Origin: an uncultured bacterium
GTDB taxonomy: Bacteria > Hydrogenedentota > Hydrogenedentia > Hydrogenedentales > Hydrogenedentaceae
DNA length: 53,071 nucleotides
Direction: 5' to 3'
Assembly (NCBI GenBank): GCA_938014335.1
Contig: CALLRP010000054.1
Coordinates: forward strand, 1-53,071
Below, one piece after another: positions 45,221 through 53,071 of this stretch. Below the pieces are notes generated by a model. That model searched no databases. It was given only the letters and a program-made list of their open reading frames with translations, and was not told the origin of the DNA. Position numbers and translations under genes: made by a program. Each line of letters starts with the position of its first letter. The first letter of the stretch is position 1.

Positions 45221-47575
45221 ATGGAAGATTTAAGAATACAAGAGATAAAAATATTCCCACCCACACGAGGATTTATTTTTCATACAAATTATTACGATGA
45301 GATAATTCCCTTAGAAGATTTAAAAAAATGGGTTCGTGTCCAATACGACCAGTTCAAAGTAGATAAAATTGACTTTTTTTCTGATGTTTATGATAACTTT
45401 AAAACTTTGTCTAATTTACTTAACTTCACAAAACAGGAGGTTCCGTGTGAGTTATCCTGGGGAACATCTCTTCCAGAACCTCCGATGAACATAGAGTTAC
45501 TAAAAAAACTCAATATATTAGACATTGTTCTCTTTATCTCCGATCATATACCACTACAAATAGATAATTGGCTTAATACCTGTAATCGCTTAAATATAGG
45601 CATAAGATTATACCTACCCCTATCTTTTCTTTTGAACAAAAAAAATAACATTGAGACATTGATAGTATCATTAAAAAAGGCTTCGTCTATAATTCTTTTT
45701 GAGAAATTCCCTTTATTCAATCTTCCATATGTAACGGATGACTTTAATGATATATTTCTAACACTAAAAAAACTCCTACCGGAATTACATAATTCCCAAG
45801 TATCTATAAGCATTATAGGTCCTCCTTTCTGTGCCTTTAAAAGTTCTGATTATCCATATGTAATAAATATTCCCCAATTCTATTCTGATTCAGAATTTTA
45901 TACCCAATCCGCATTTGAGTTCGCACAAATGTTATGGCAACTTCGTAGTTACAAAATTAGAAAAATATTGGAAATTAAGTTGAGGGAAAAGACATCATTC
46001 CACAGTGGGATTGATAATGTAGTACTTCCATGGATACTCAACCATCCCGGATTATATGTCCCCCTGTGGGCATGGCATAAACTCACTCGACACCTAAAAT
46101 GGAGAAGAAATTACCAGACATTACCCGAAAATACTCATCAGATAGAAAAACAATTGATGGATAAACAAATAAAAAAAGAAAAAAGATGGGGAATATGCAC
46201 AAATTGCTCTTTTAGGTATATTTGTGACAAAGGGGACAATCCCTTCCTTGCATCCTCGTTTCAACCTAACCCCATTCCTGGCAATCTCATAAGAGACCCT
46301 TTATTTTTTCGCAAAGCACATCCAAGATATTCTTGCCGATTTGACCAACAGATACAGTTACAATTTTGTGAATTACATTCATTACAAGAAGAAGCCATCA
46401 AAATTACCCTTCATAATAAACCCTGGAAAGAGATTCTACCCGAAGATTACAAAATTGAAAATAGAATGACTCACTACATGCCCGGGGCTGTTCGTTGGTT
46501 TTCTTTCAATTGTGGAGAACTACAAAGTACTCCTCTGTGCAAAACAGAACCACCGTTAACCATTTCTGTAACTTTTGGAGGTGGTTTTGCAGAACAAATC
46601 GGCTTTAGTTTTGGTCCTCACATTAAAATTGTCTGCCCTATGATAGCTCAAAGTCATAAACTAATACTGCACATTGATGAAAAAGGGTATTATGTCCTCA
46701 TTAGAGATAATGAATTGATTTATCCTGTAGAATTCCTAAATGCTTCTTTAGTTCCTCCGCGATTACCTTTCAAATTAGAACCTCGTATATCCATATGGAA
46801 CATTGATGGAGAAATTGTTACTCAAGGTATCACACTGTGGAAATCAGAAAAAGTATCTCCATCCAGTATAAAAACAAAACCTAAATTTTCATTTTTATAT
46901 GTCTGTTCTCGATACTCAAATCGTTTACGGGCTTCTTTATTAAGTATTGTCCATCAACGCGACTTTGATGTAAGCCAGATAGAAATTATAGTTGCTTATG
47001 TCCCAGGTTTAGATGCAACTGACGATGTTCTTGATTGTATAGAATCCACATTCCCTAATATGAAAATTGTCCGTTCTCCTTTTAGTGAAAGTTATTGGAA
47101 ATCAAAAGGATTTTTAATCAATGCCTCTTTACCTTTATGCTCTGCTGACTGGGTTATACTTATTGATGCTGATATTATTCTTCACCCTTATTTTCTTTCA
47201 ACAATGGATAAAATGGGGGATAATACTTATTTCGTTGCTCCAGATGGTAGAAAAATGTTAACACCTGAAATAACTTCTCAAATATTATTGGGTCTTATTC
47301 GTCCTTGGGAAGAATATGAATCTCTTTTGGAAGGTCCCGGAGAATGGCGACAAAGAGAAGCGGACGGGATACCTATTGGATATTGCCAATGTTGCAGAAA
47401 AGAGGTCTTCCAGAAAATCACTTATCCAGAGTTTAACCACTTTGAAGGAGCGGATTGGTTTTTTGGGAGGTCTGTGGTAGAAATGTTTGGTCCGGAACAT
47501 CGGCTAATTGGTATTCCTGTTCTCCATCTTGATCACGGTGGTAGCCAATGGTATGGTTCACAAAAACATCGTTAA
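45221..47575 (+). CDS. Radical-SAM-like (cluster-less) domain fused to GT2 glycosyltransferase
   Basis: 784 residues. Residues 1-300 alternate strands and helices like a radical SAM TIM barrel (FHTNYYDEIIPLEDLKKWVR at the first strand, then IDFFSDVYDN, CELSWGTS, IVLFISDH) but have no C-x3-C-x2-C motif. A SPASM-like cysteine group (C326-x2-C329, C335, C372) remains. A beta domain (about 390-545) follows. Residues 555-770 form a GT2 domain: SRYSNRLRASLLSIVHQ, DWVILIDADIILHP (D649-x-D651) and FEGADWFFG. The degenerate barrel may bind a substrate or partner enzyme rather than do chemistry. This fusion is unlike anything I know, so its role is inferred only from context. Confidence 0.78.
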   Translation: MEDLRIQEIKIFPPTRGFIFHTNYYDEIIPLEDLKKWVRVQYDQFKVDKIDFFSDVYDNFKTLSNLLNFTKQEVPCELSWGTSLPEPPMNIELLKKLNILDIVLFISDHIPLQIDNWLNTCNRLNIGIRLYLPLSFLLNKKNNIETLIVSLKKASSIILFEKFPLFNLPYVTDDFNDIFLTLKKLLPELHNSQVSISIIGPPFCAFKSSDYPYVINIPQFYSDSEFYTQSAFEFAQMLWQLRSYKIRKILEIKLREKTSFHSGIDNVVLPWILNHPGLYVPLWAWHKLTRHLKWRRNYQTLPENTHQIEKQLMDKQIKKEKRWGICTNCSFRYICDKGDNPFLASSFQPNPIPGNLIRDPLFFRKAHPRYSCRFDQQIQLQFCELHSLQEEAIKITLHNKPWKEILPEDYKIENRMTHYMPGAVRWFSFNCGELQSTPLCKTEPPLTISVTFGGGFAEQIGFSFGPHIKIVCPMIAQSHKLILHIDEKGYYVLIRDNELIYPVEFLNASLVPPRLPFKLEPRISIWNIDGEIVTQGITLWKSEKVSPSSIKTKPKFSFLYVCSRYSNRLRASLLSIVHQRDFDVSQIEIIVAYVPGLDATDDVLDCIESTFPNMKIVRSPFSESYWKSKGFLINASLPLCSADWVILIDADIILHPYFLSTMDKMGDNTYFVAPDGRKMLTPEITSQILLGLIRPWEEYESLLEGPGEWRQREADGIPIGYCQCCRKEVFQKITYPEFNHFEGADWFFGRSVVEMFGPEHRLIGIPVLHLDHGGSQWYGSQKHR

Positions 47576-47584
47576 AAAATATTA

Positions 47585-48862
47585 ATGGATTATTATCCAA
47601 TGAAAATCTGTTTTATAGACCTTCTCTTTAACTGGCCTCCTCGTGGTGGAGCAGATGTGGATACTTACAATGTATTGAAACAGTTTACTCAACGAAATCA
47701 CAATATATTACTACTTTCTTGTTCCTCTCCCACCCAGAATCGGGGAATGTTTAATTCTAACTCTTTGCCTTTCCCCTCAAATAAAATTTCTATTAACTAT
47801 TCCGATAATAACTCTGGAAAGATACTTAAAGATTTTCTTCTTGACTCCGTTGCCGATTTTCAACCCGATTTTATTATTATTGGAAATTGCTTTTTTCTCA
47901 AACCTCTAATTACCCTGTTCTTCGACAAACTATCCCACCCTATCATCTGGAGGCAGTATGCTTATGAACTCCTTTGTCAAAAAGACATCTTAAAGTTTCT
48001 TAATAATAAACCCTGTCCTCTTGACTTTTTATCAACTCAAGATATCTGCCGAAAATGTGGTTTATATCACCAAAAAAATAAACTAATACAATCAGAAATA
48101 ACTGCCTGGCTGGAAGAATATCTACTTGCTAAAGCATATAAATACAATTATTCTGTAATACTCACAAATGCCCTTCAAAAGGTCCAGAAAATAATAGTAT
48201 CTTCAGAAACAATGGCAAATATTTGGAAATGTTATCATCCAAATGTCATTATTTTTCCTGGTGGAATTGATGCTAAACATTTTCAAACAAATAAAATTAC
48301 AGGCAACAAAATCAAAAAGATATTTATGTCAGGAAGAGTCGAAGACTCAGCAAAAGGCTTTCATGTCTTATACAAAGCATGTGAAAAATTGAGAAATAAA
48401 AGAACCGATTTTGAATTAATATGCACGGCAGGCTGGAGAGAGGGTTTCCCAGATTGGGTAAAATTTATGGGCTGGTTTGATTATGATGAATTACCTGAAA
48501 TTTATTCCGAAATGGATATTTGTGTCGTTCCAAGTATTTGGGATGAACCTTTCGGTATTGTTGCATTAGAAGGTATGGTTATGGGCAAACCAGTTATTGC
48601 AAGCAATATTGGAGGATTGAAAACGACAATCATACACGGCAAAACGGGCTTCTTATTTCCTCCTAATGATGATGAAATGCTTATGAATTATCTTGAACAA
48701 TTACTGGCAAATGATACTTTAATAGAAGAAATGGGAAATAATGCCCAACAACATGTTATTAATAATTATACTTGGGATAAAATCGTAAAAAACTACTACG
48801 AAAAAATTTTGGTGAAACAAAAAAATATGGGTACACTTGAAGGGGAAACATCTATTGAATAA
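47585..48862 (+). CDS. GT4-family glycosyltransferase
   Basis: 425 residues, GT-B fold. The N-terminal domain begins KICFIDLLFNWPPRGGADVDTYNVLK. The C-terminal donor domain has GRVEDSAKGFHVLYKA, VVPSIWDEPFGIVALEGMVMGKPVIASNIGG and the E-x7-E pair of retaining GT4 enzymes. An unusual cysteine group lies at about 148-163 (PCPLDF ... CRKCGLY). A close paralogue follows immediately and starts 8 bp inside this gene's end. The ATG at 47585 is the first; one at 47600 is also possible, and neither has a clear ribosome binding site. It probably adds a hexose to the exported glycan. Confidence 0.9.
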   Translation: MDYYPMKICFIDLLFNWPPRGGADVDTYNVLKQFTQRNHNILLLSCSSPTQNRGMFNSNSLPFPSNKISINYSDNNSGKILKDFLLDSVADFQPDFIIIGNCFFLKPLITLFFDKLSHPIIWRQYAYELLCQKDILKFLNNKPCPLDFLSTQDICRKCGLYHQKNKLIQSEITAWLEEYLLAKAYKYNYSVILTNALQKVQKIIVSSETMANIWKCYHPNVIIFPGGIDAKHFQTNKITGNKIKKIFMSGRVEDSAKGFHVLYKACEKLRNKRTDFELICTAGWREGFPDWVKFMGWFDYDELPEIYSEMDICVVPSIWDEPFGIVALEGMVMGKPVIASNIGGLKTTIIHGKTGFLFPPNDDEMLMNYLEQLLANDTLIEEMGNNAQQHVINNYTWDKIVKNYYEKILVKQKNMGTLEGETSIE

Positions 48863-50117
48863 AGCAAAAATTATATTTGTTGACTTTAACTTTTCCTGGC
48901 CTCCAAATGGGGGTGCTGATGTAGATACTTATAATGTGCTTAATCATCTTTATAAAAAACAATATAATGTTTTATTCATCGGAATCGCAGAGGAACATTC
49001 CTCCGATAGAGGGAAATTTAATCCTCCAGATTTAACATTTCCATCTATTCGTATTCCTATTCCCTTCCAATATTGGAATGCTAAACATATATCGAATACC
49101 ATAAATTCACAGGTACAGCTGAATACCCCGTCTCTTATCTTTTTACAGCATGGTTATCATATAAAAATACTTGTAAGTAAGTATTTAATGGATTCATTCC
49201 CAAACATTCCGATAATCTCCAAAGTTTTTGCACATGAGTTATTTTGTTTAAGGAACCCTCTCCGATTCAAGAATGGACACCCCTGTCCAAAAAGCATTTT
49301 CACTACACCTAATTACTGTCGAAAATGTTCTTTAGAAGGACAAAAAAAAGAACTATTATCAGGTAATTATAATAGTTGGACGAAAGATTATATCAAGAGT
49401 AAAACTTTCTCTTGTCATTTCATTAAAAATTATCTTGATATTATCAAAAAATATAAAAAAGTAATTGTCTACAACAAAGACTTACAAGCAGAACTATTAA
49501 AACAGGGGGTAGACGCCATTGTAATTCCTGGAGGGATAGAAAAAGAGTTCATAAATGAACCCTCGCAATCATCCTCGACTAAAAATAATGAAAAAATTAT
49601 ACTGATGGCAGGACGATGCGACGACCCATCAAAAGGGATGAATATCTTATATGAAGCGGGAAAACTTCTTTCTCAAAAGAGGAATGATTTTAAAATCTAT
49701 ACAACTTCGTTCAATCTTGGGTTATATAACGATTGGTTTATTCCTTTGGGATGGCTTACACGAGAAGAATTACTTCGTATATATAGCCAGGCAGATATCT
49801 GTGTCGTTCCTAGTATTTGGGCAGAACCTTTTGGAATTATCGTCTTAGAAGCAATGTCAAAAGGAAAAGCGGTTGTCGCTTCTAATATTGGGGGATTAAA
49901 GGAGATTATAAAGGATAATGAAACAGGAATACTGTTTAAAGCGGAGAATTACTCAGAACTATCTGAAATACTAAACACCCTCCTTGACAATCCCCAGAGC
50001 AGAACTAAATTAGGTAGCAATGCTCAGCAATATGTTCTACAAAACTATACATGGGATACAATAGTGGACAATTATTATATACCTCTCATTCAAGAAGTAT
50101 TATCAAAGGAGAAATAA
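48855..50117 (+). CDS. GT4-family glycosyltransferase, paralogue of the preceding gene
   Basis: 420 residues from TTG 48855, chosen because AAGGGG lies about 9 bases ahead; the frame is open from TTG 48837. It parallels the previous gene throughout: FNFSWPPNGGADVDTYNVL, the cysteine group (HPCPKS ... CRKCSLEGQK), GRCDDPSKGMNILYEAGK, VVPSIWAEPFGIIVLEAMSKGKAVVASNIGG and the final NYTWDTIVDNYY. The genes look like an old tandem duplication. The two enzymes may act in sequence or with different donors. The next gene begins 4 bp after its stop. Confidence 0.9.
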   Translation: MNKAKIIFVDFNFSWPPNGGADVDTYNVLNHLYKKQYNVLFIGIAEEHSSDRGKFNPPDLTFPSIRIPIPFQYWNAKHISNTINSQVQLNTPSLIFLQHGYHIKILVSKYLMDSFPNIPIISKVFAHELFCLRNPLRFKNGHPCPKSIFTTPNYCRKCSLEGQKKELLSGNYNSWTKDYIKSKTFSCHFIKNYLDIIKKYKKVIVYNKDLQAELLKQGVDAIVIPGGIEKEFINEPSQSSSTKNNEKIILMAGRCDDPSKGMNILYEAGKLLSQKRNDFKIYTTSFNLGLYNDWFIPLGWLTREELLRIYSQADICVVPSIWAEPFGIIVLEAMSKGKAVVASNIGGLKEIIKDNETGILFKAENYSELSEILNTLLDNPQSRTKLGSNAQQYVLQNYTWDTIVDNYYIPLIQEVLSKEK

Positions 50118-50121
50118 TAAT

Positions 50122-50598
50122 ATGAAGATTGGATTGTTTTATAGCTACGGTCCACATTTCTTAAAAACCATACATTTTTTAATTGAGAAATACCCTAATG
50201 AAGATATTATCTTATTTTTACCTCAAAATTTTCCTACATATTATTTTGAAAATCTCTCGATAATTCCCATATTCCTACCCTGGGACGGGAAACATCTCCC
50301 TTTACTTAAAGGTGCAAAAACATTTTATAATATTATTAAAACAATTCGTTCCCATCATTTAGATCTTTTCGTTATATTATTTGAAAGCCCACGCCAGATT
50401 ACATTAGGCAAGTTATCTAGAGCAAAAAATACATTTATTTTTTCAATACATAAAGAATACAAACCTGTTTCGGAGGGTATCCTAAAATCATTAACAAAAG
50501 TTTTTATAAACCGCTTAAAGGGATTTTTCTTATACTTATATATTTTTCTACATGTTTACCTATGCAAACCTCTTAAAAAGGATTCTCATTGTCAGTAA
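50122..50598 (+). CDS. Short GT-B-like (glycosyltransferase N-terminal half) protein
   Basis: 158 residues. The start IGLFYSYGPHFLKTIHFLIEKYP and LDLFVILFESPRQITLGKL look like the first Rossmann half of a GT-B glycosyltransferase, followed by a basic hydrophobic tail (FINRLKGFFLYLYIFLHVYLCKPLKK) that could associate with the membrane. The second, donor-binding half is missing, so it is either a truncated gene or a small accessory protein. Sequence after the stop does not obviously continue the fold. It lies 4 bp after the GT4 pair and 137 bp before the DUF1080 gene. I cannot assign a function. Confidence 0.55.
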   Translation: MKIGLFYSYGPHFLKTIHFLIEKYPNEDIILFLPQNFPTYYFENLSIIPIFLPWDGKHLPLLKGAKTFYNIIKTIRSHHLDLFVILFESPRQITLGKLSRAKNTFIFSIHKEYKPVSEGILKSLTKVFINRLKGFFLYLYIFLHVYLCKPLKKDSHCQ

Positions 50599-50662
50599 AA
50601 CTATGCGTTTTTGTTTGAAGTCTTTTTTGAAATCCTATTTTTTATAATCCCTTTATATAAAG

Positions 50663-50668
50663 TATAAT
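50663..50668 (+). promoter_or_regulatory. TATAAT box upstream of DUF1080 gene
   Basis: TATAAT occurs in the 137-bp gap, 68 bases before the start, and another lies at 50643-50648. Neither has a good -35 element at 17 bp, so support is weak. Confidence 0.25.
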
Positions 50669-50721
50669 GTAAGAATTGAAAAACAAAGTATCTTTTTCTC
50701 AATAAAAAAATTAAAAATACC

Positions 50722-50727
50722 AGGAGG
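50722..50727 (+). promoter_or_regulatory. Shine-Dalgarno site AGGAGG
   Basis: A consensus AGGAGG eight bases before ATG 50736, the best ribosome binding site in the glycan locus, suggesting strong translation of the DUF1080 protein. Confidence 0.85.
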
Positions 50728-50735
50728 ATTTTCTT

Positions 50736-51797
50736 ATGTATTCTCTAAAAAACTTTTTCTTATTCACTTTGTTATTTACTGCAGTAGTCATGTTAACTAC
50801 ATCTGTTATCGCAGATGAAGAAGATGATTTAGTAATGGGTAACTATCAAGGGACCATCTTTGGCAAAAATTGGAATGGGAAAAGTTTACGGGCTCAAGTT
50901 GTGGCACAAGGTGGCGGTAGGTATCGCTGTGTATTGCTCTATACCCAGGGCTCTGAACCTGAACAAAGAGCAGAAATCAAAGGTATGAAAGCACCTTCCG
51001 GACCGGCTGGTATTATGGAACAGGATAAGGAAAAAGCAAAAAGAATGGCCGAAATCAATTTCGATGGAGAAGTCGACTTTGGAAAAGATTTCGGTGGTAA
51101 AGCAAAAGTTATTGGACAAATAAAGAATGAAACATTCAAAGGGACTATTGAACAGGGCAAAGAAAAAGCAACTTTTGAACTTAAACGGGTATTTTTACAA
51201 CCACCGACATTAGGGCAACAACCTCCACAAGGTGCTATTGTACTTATGGACGGAAAAAACCTTGACATGTGGGATGTTAAACCCCATTGGCAATTAATTG
51301 AAGATGGTTCTGTTCGCACTATGTCTACTAACATTTGGACGAAAGAAGAATATGGAGATGGTTTATATCATATCGAGTTTATGTGTCCATTTATGCCCAA
51401 TGAAACAGGTCAAGCTCGTGGCAATAGCGGCGTTTACATATTCGGGAGATACGAAGTCCAGGTATTAGATAGTTTTGGTGATTTACCTGCAGATAATCTT
51501 TGTGGTGGAATCTACAAATCAGCCACTCCAAAAGTATGTGCCTCTTTACCTCCATTACAATGGCAAACTTATGATATTACTTTTACAGGTCCTAAATTTG
51601 ACGAAAACGGGAAGAAAATTAAGAATGCTTTTATAACAGTGGTTCATAATGGTATTGTAATTCATGATAATGTAGAACTGAAAGCACCCACCCCGGGTGG
51701 GGTTAGCGACCAAGAAGCACCTAAGGGCGTTTTAATGCTTCAAGACCATGGAAATGCTGTAAGATACAGAAATATCTGGTTTAAACCAGCAAATTAA
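50736..51797 (+). CDS. Secreted DUF1080 (3-keto-disaccharide hydrolase family) protein
   Basis: 353 residues with a signal peptide ending near residue 26. The first half (about 30-150) is a beta-rich domain around GNYQGTIFGKNWNGKSLRAQVV. The second half (about 165-353) is the DUF1080 concanavalin-like domain: AIVLMDGKNLDMW, YGDGLYHIEFMCP, GNSGVYIFGRYEVQVLDSFG, WQTYDITFTGPKF and VLMLQDHGNAVRYRNIWFKP at the end. DUF1080 proteins are common in Planctomycetota and related phyla, and some cleave 3-keto-disaccharides. It is followed 45 bp later by a GT2 gene. Whether it acts on the locus's own glycan or on environmental sugars is unclear. Confidence 0.93.
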   Translation: MYSLKNFFLFTLLFTAVVMLTTSVIADEEDDLVMGNYQGTIFGKNWNGKSLRAQVVAQGGGRYRCVLLYTQGSEPEQRAEIKGMKAPSGPAGIMEQDKEKAKRMAEINFDGEVDFGKDFGGKAKVIGQIKNETFKGTIEQGKEKATFELKRVFLQPPTLGQQPPQGAIVLMDGKNLDMWDVKPHWQLIEDGSVRTMSTNIWTKEEYGDGLYHIEFMCPFMPNETGQARGNSGVYIFGRYEVQVLDSFGDLPADNLCGGIYKSATPKVCASLPPLQWQTYDITFTGPKFDENGKKIKNAFITVVHNGIVIHDNVELKAPTPGGVSDQEAPKGVLMLQDHGNAVRYRNIWFKPAN

Positions 51798-51842
51798 TAA
51801 TATATACTGAATAATTATTTTATGGGATAAAGGAGTATTATA

Positions 51843-52574
51843 TTGTTTTCTTTTTCCCTCATAATCCCTACATACAACGAAGAACAAGAAATAGAAATTA
51901 CATTGCGATATGTCTTAGACTATTTGCAAAAACAGTCCTATACATTTGAAATTGTAATTGTAGATGACGGGAGCAAAGATAATACTGTTCGACTCGCCCA
52001 AAAATGGGAAAAGCAATACCCCGAATTAATCAAAGTAATTGCATTTCCTGAAAATCAGGGAAAAGGAAGTGTCGTTAAAGGAGCTATGCTCAATTATACA
52101 AAAGGGGATATCCGTTGTTTCTACGACGCAGATGCGTCTACACCTATTGAAGAGGTGGAAAAACTTATTCATGAAATTGCTAACAATGGATATGACATTG
52201 CCATTGCTTCACGCGCTTTACCTGAATCCATCATTGAGATTCCTCAGCCTTTTTACCGCCAAACAATGGGGAAAATTTATAACCTGATACTTCATTTTTT
52301 TTGTCTCACTCATTTTAAAGATACCCAATGTGGCTGTAAATGCTTCAATGAAAAATCAATAAATATTATTTTCCCAAGACAAACACTCAAAAGATTTAGT
52401 TTTGATGCAGAAATACTTTTCATTGCGGAAAAGCATGGTTTACGAATTAAAGAAGTACCAACCCACTGGAGAAATAGAAAAGAATCGCGTGTCCATCCTA
52501 TAAAAGACTCCTCTAAAATGTTCTGCGACCTCTTCAAAATTCGCTGGAATGCATTAACAGGCAAATACGAATAA
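51843..52574 (+). CDS. GT2-family glycosyltransferase, dolichyl-phosphate sugar synthase-like
   Basis: 243 residues, start TTG 51843 with AAGGAG 7 bases upstream. The GT-A motifs are SLIIPTYNEEQEIEITLRYV, EIVIVDDGSKDNTVRLA, GKGSVVKGAMLNYTKGDIRCFYDADAS (metal site DAD) and FKDTQCGCKCFN, RFSFDAEILFIAEKHGLRIKEVP, WRNRKESRV. These are typical of enzymes that move glucose or mannose onto a polyprenyl-phosphate carrier, and no membrane helix is needed. It is the last gene of the plus-strand glycan locus and ends 22 bp before a strong terminator. Confidence 0.93.
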   Translation: MFSFSLIIPTYNEEQEIEITLRYVLDYLQKQSYTFEIVIVDDGSKDNTVRLAQKWEKQYPELIKVIAFPENQGKGSVVKGAMLNYTKGDIRCFYDADASTPIEEVEKLIHEIANNGYDIAIASRALPESIIEIPQPFYRQTMGKIYNLILHFFCLTHFKDTQCGCKCFNEKSINIIFPRQTLKRFSFDAEILFIAEKHGLRIKEVPTHWRNRKESRVHPIKDSSKMFCDLFKIRWNALTGKYE

Positions 52575-52596
52575 AAATATAAAAATGTGGATAAAA

Positions 52597-52638
52597 AATA
52601 AGAGGGACTTTTTTAAGTCCCTCTTATTTTATTTTTTA
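52597..52638. terminator. Bidirectional intrinsic terminator
   Basis: A perfect 14-bp stem (52597-52610 with 52615-52628) around a TTTT loop is followed by a T-rich run to about 52638, and preceded by an A-rich run on the other side. It should stop both the plus-strand GT2 transcript and the minus-strand acyl-CoA dehydrogenase transcript, whose stop codon is at 52658. Confidence 0.9.
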
Positions 52639-52657
52639 ATCTTAATAATTGACTACA

Positions 52658-53071
52658 TTATGCTTTTGCCTCTGTTTTAGAGTTATCAGGTGCTTCGGCA
52701 GGGATTGGAAGATTCTTTTCATAATCACGATACTTCTTTGGCAAACCTTCGTAAACATCAAATTCCAACCAGCGATATTTTCCTTCTAACAATTTATCCC
52801 CTATTTTACGATACATATAATTGTGATTCTTTTTAACCGCTTTGAAATTGTTCTCTATTCTCTGGCGGGCATTCTTGCAGAACAAATCTGCTAAATCTTG
52901 TGGAGAATCATCATTTGGATTCTTATTCATCAGATATTCTGCATAAGATAAGCAGGAAGCCATTACAAAAAGGTCAACACCAATATCCACATAATTTCCT
53001 AAAATAAGTTGTTCATTCTCTAATTTGGGACCATATTTTGCCATTGTGTGGAAAATACTGCGAGCAAGTCT
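52658..53071 (-). CDS. Acyl-CoA dehydrogenase family protein (C-terminal part, 5' end cut off)
   Basis: The frame is open to the right edge, so only the last 137 residues are visible. They begin RLARSIFHTMAKYGPKLENEQ and continue LILGNYVDIGVDLFVMASCLSYAEYL, which resembles the helical C-terminus of large acyl-CoA dehydrogenases of the FadE/ACAD9 sort. The charged PK-YRDYEKNLP region and an Ala-rich end close the protein. The enzyme would oxidise an acyl-CoA thioester, but the catalytic domain lies outside the window. It converges on the glycan locus across the bidirectional terminator. Confidence 0.72.
   Translation of the reverse strand, partial: RLARSIFHTMAKYGPKLENEQLILGNYVDIGVDLFVMASCLSYAEYLMNKNPNDDSPQDLADLFCKNARQRIENNFKAVKKNHNYMYRKIGDKLLEGKYRWLEFDVYEGLPKKYRDYEKNLPIPAEAPDNSKTEAKA

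Noticed and set aside
1..53071. CRISPR array, insertion sequence or prophage
   Set aside because: No regularly spaced direct repeats, transposase, integrase or phage structural genes are visible.

Overview
The window is an AT-rich bacterial chromosomal segment with tightly packed genes and no phage, insertion sequence or CRISPR array. It carries diderm-type features: several lipoprotein signals, three HtrA-like periplasmic proteins, a Wzm/Wzt-type glycan exporter and a Bat (aerotolerance-type) operon. The gene mix resembles AT-rich members of poorly cultured lineages near Planctomycetota or Hydrogenedentota: a DUF1080 3-keto-disaccharide hydrolase family protein, a secreted parallel beta-helix protein, radical SAM/SPASM genes beside glycosyltransferases, and a ThiS-ThiF fusion. 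That placement is a guess from gene content, not a phylogenetic result. TTG starts are fairly common (about five genes).

Layout. 1-3935 (minus strand) is a run of zwf, a sugar-binding lipoprotein, a ribose-type ABC permease and a ThiS-ThiF fusion cut by the window edge. 4083-6909 (plus) holds a large unknown lipoprotein, a cyclophilin-like fold protein and a membrane-anchored helical-repeat protein. 6920-9981 (minus) is a DUF58 plus DUF4129-like pair. 10108-12975 (plus) has an MFS transporter and an AGCS sodium:amino acid symporter. 12976-20949 holds a response regulator/PAS/GGDEF protein, tRNA-Gly(CCC), a tandem HtrA pair in which the second member has lost its catalytic residues, a small sulfotransferase, mnmG and an exported beta-rich protein.

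20976-35119 (minus) is one long, probably co-transcribed operon. Its order is DUF4381-like, MoxR, DUF58, DUF4381-like, BatA, BatB, a TPR protein, a BatC-like protein, BatD, BatE, GlnD and HtrA. Many stops overlap or abut the next start (ATGA, TGATG, TTGA), which suggests translational coupling. GlnD, the nitrogen-signalling uridylyltransferase, is an unexpected rider on a Bat operon.

35333-52574 is a surface-glycan locus, almost all on the plus strand. It encodes a possible phosphotransferase-fold protein, a beta-helix protein, an ABC-2 permease and an ABC ATPase with a very long duplicated C-terminal beta region. It also encodes two GT2 enzymes, two GT4 paralogues, two radical SAM/SPASM proteins (one on the minus strand), a fusion of an apparent cluster-less radical-SAM-like barrel with a GT2 domain, a short GT-B-like half protein and a DUF1080 protein. 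The ATPase and beta-helix genes each carry a long G tract near the 5' end (G8 and G7), which is unusual in this AT-rich DNA and compatible with phase variation. A strong bidirectional terminator at about 52597-52638 closes the locus against a converging acyl-CoA dehydrogenase gene cut by the right edge.
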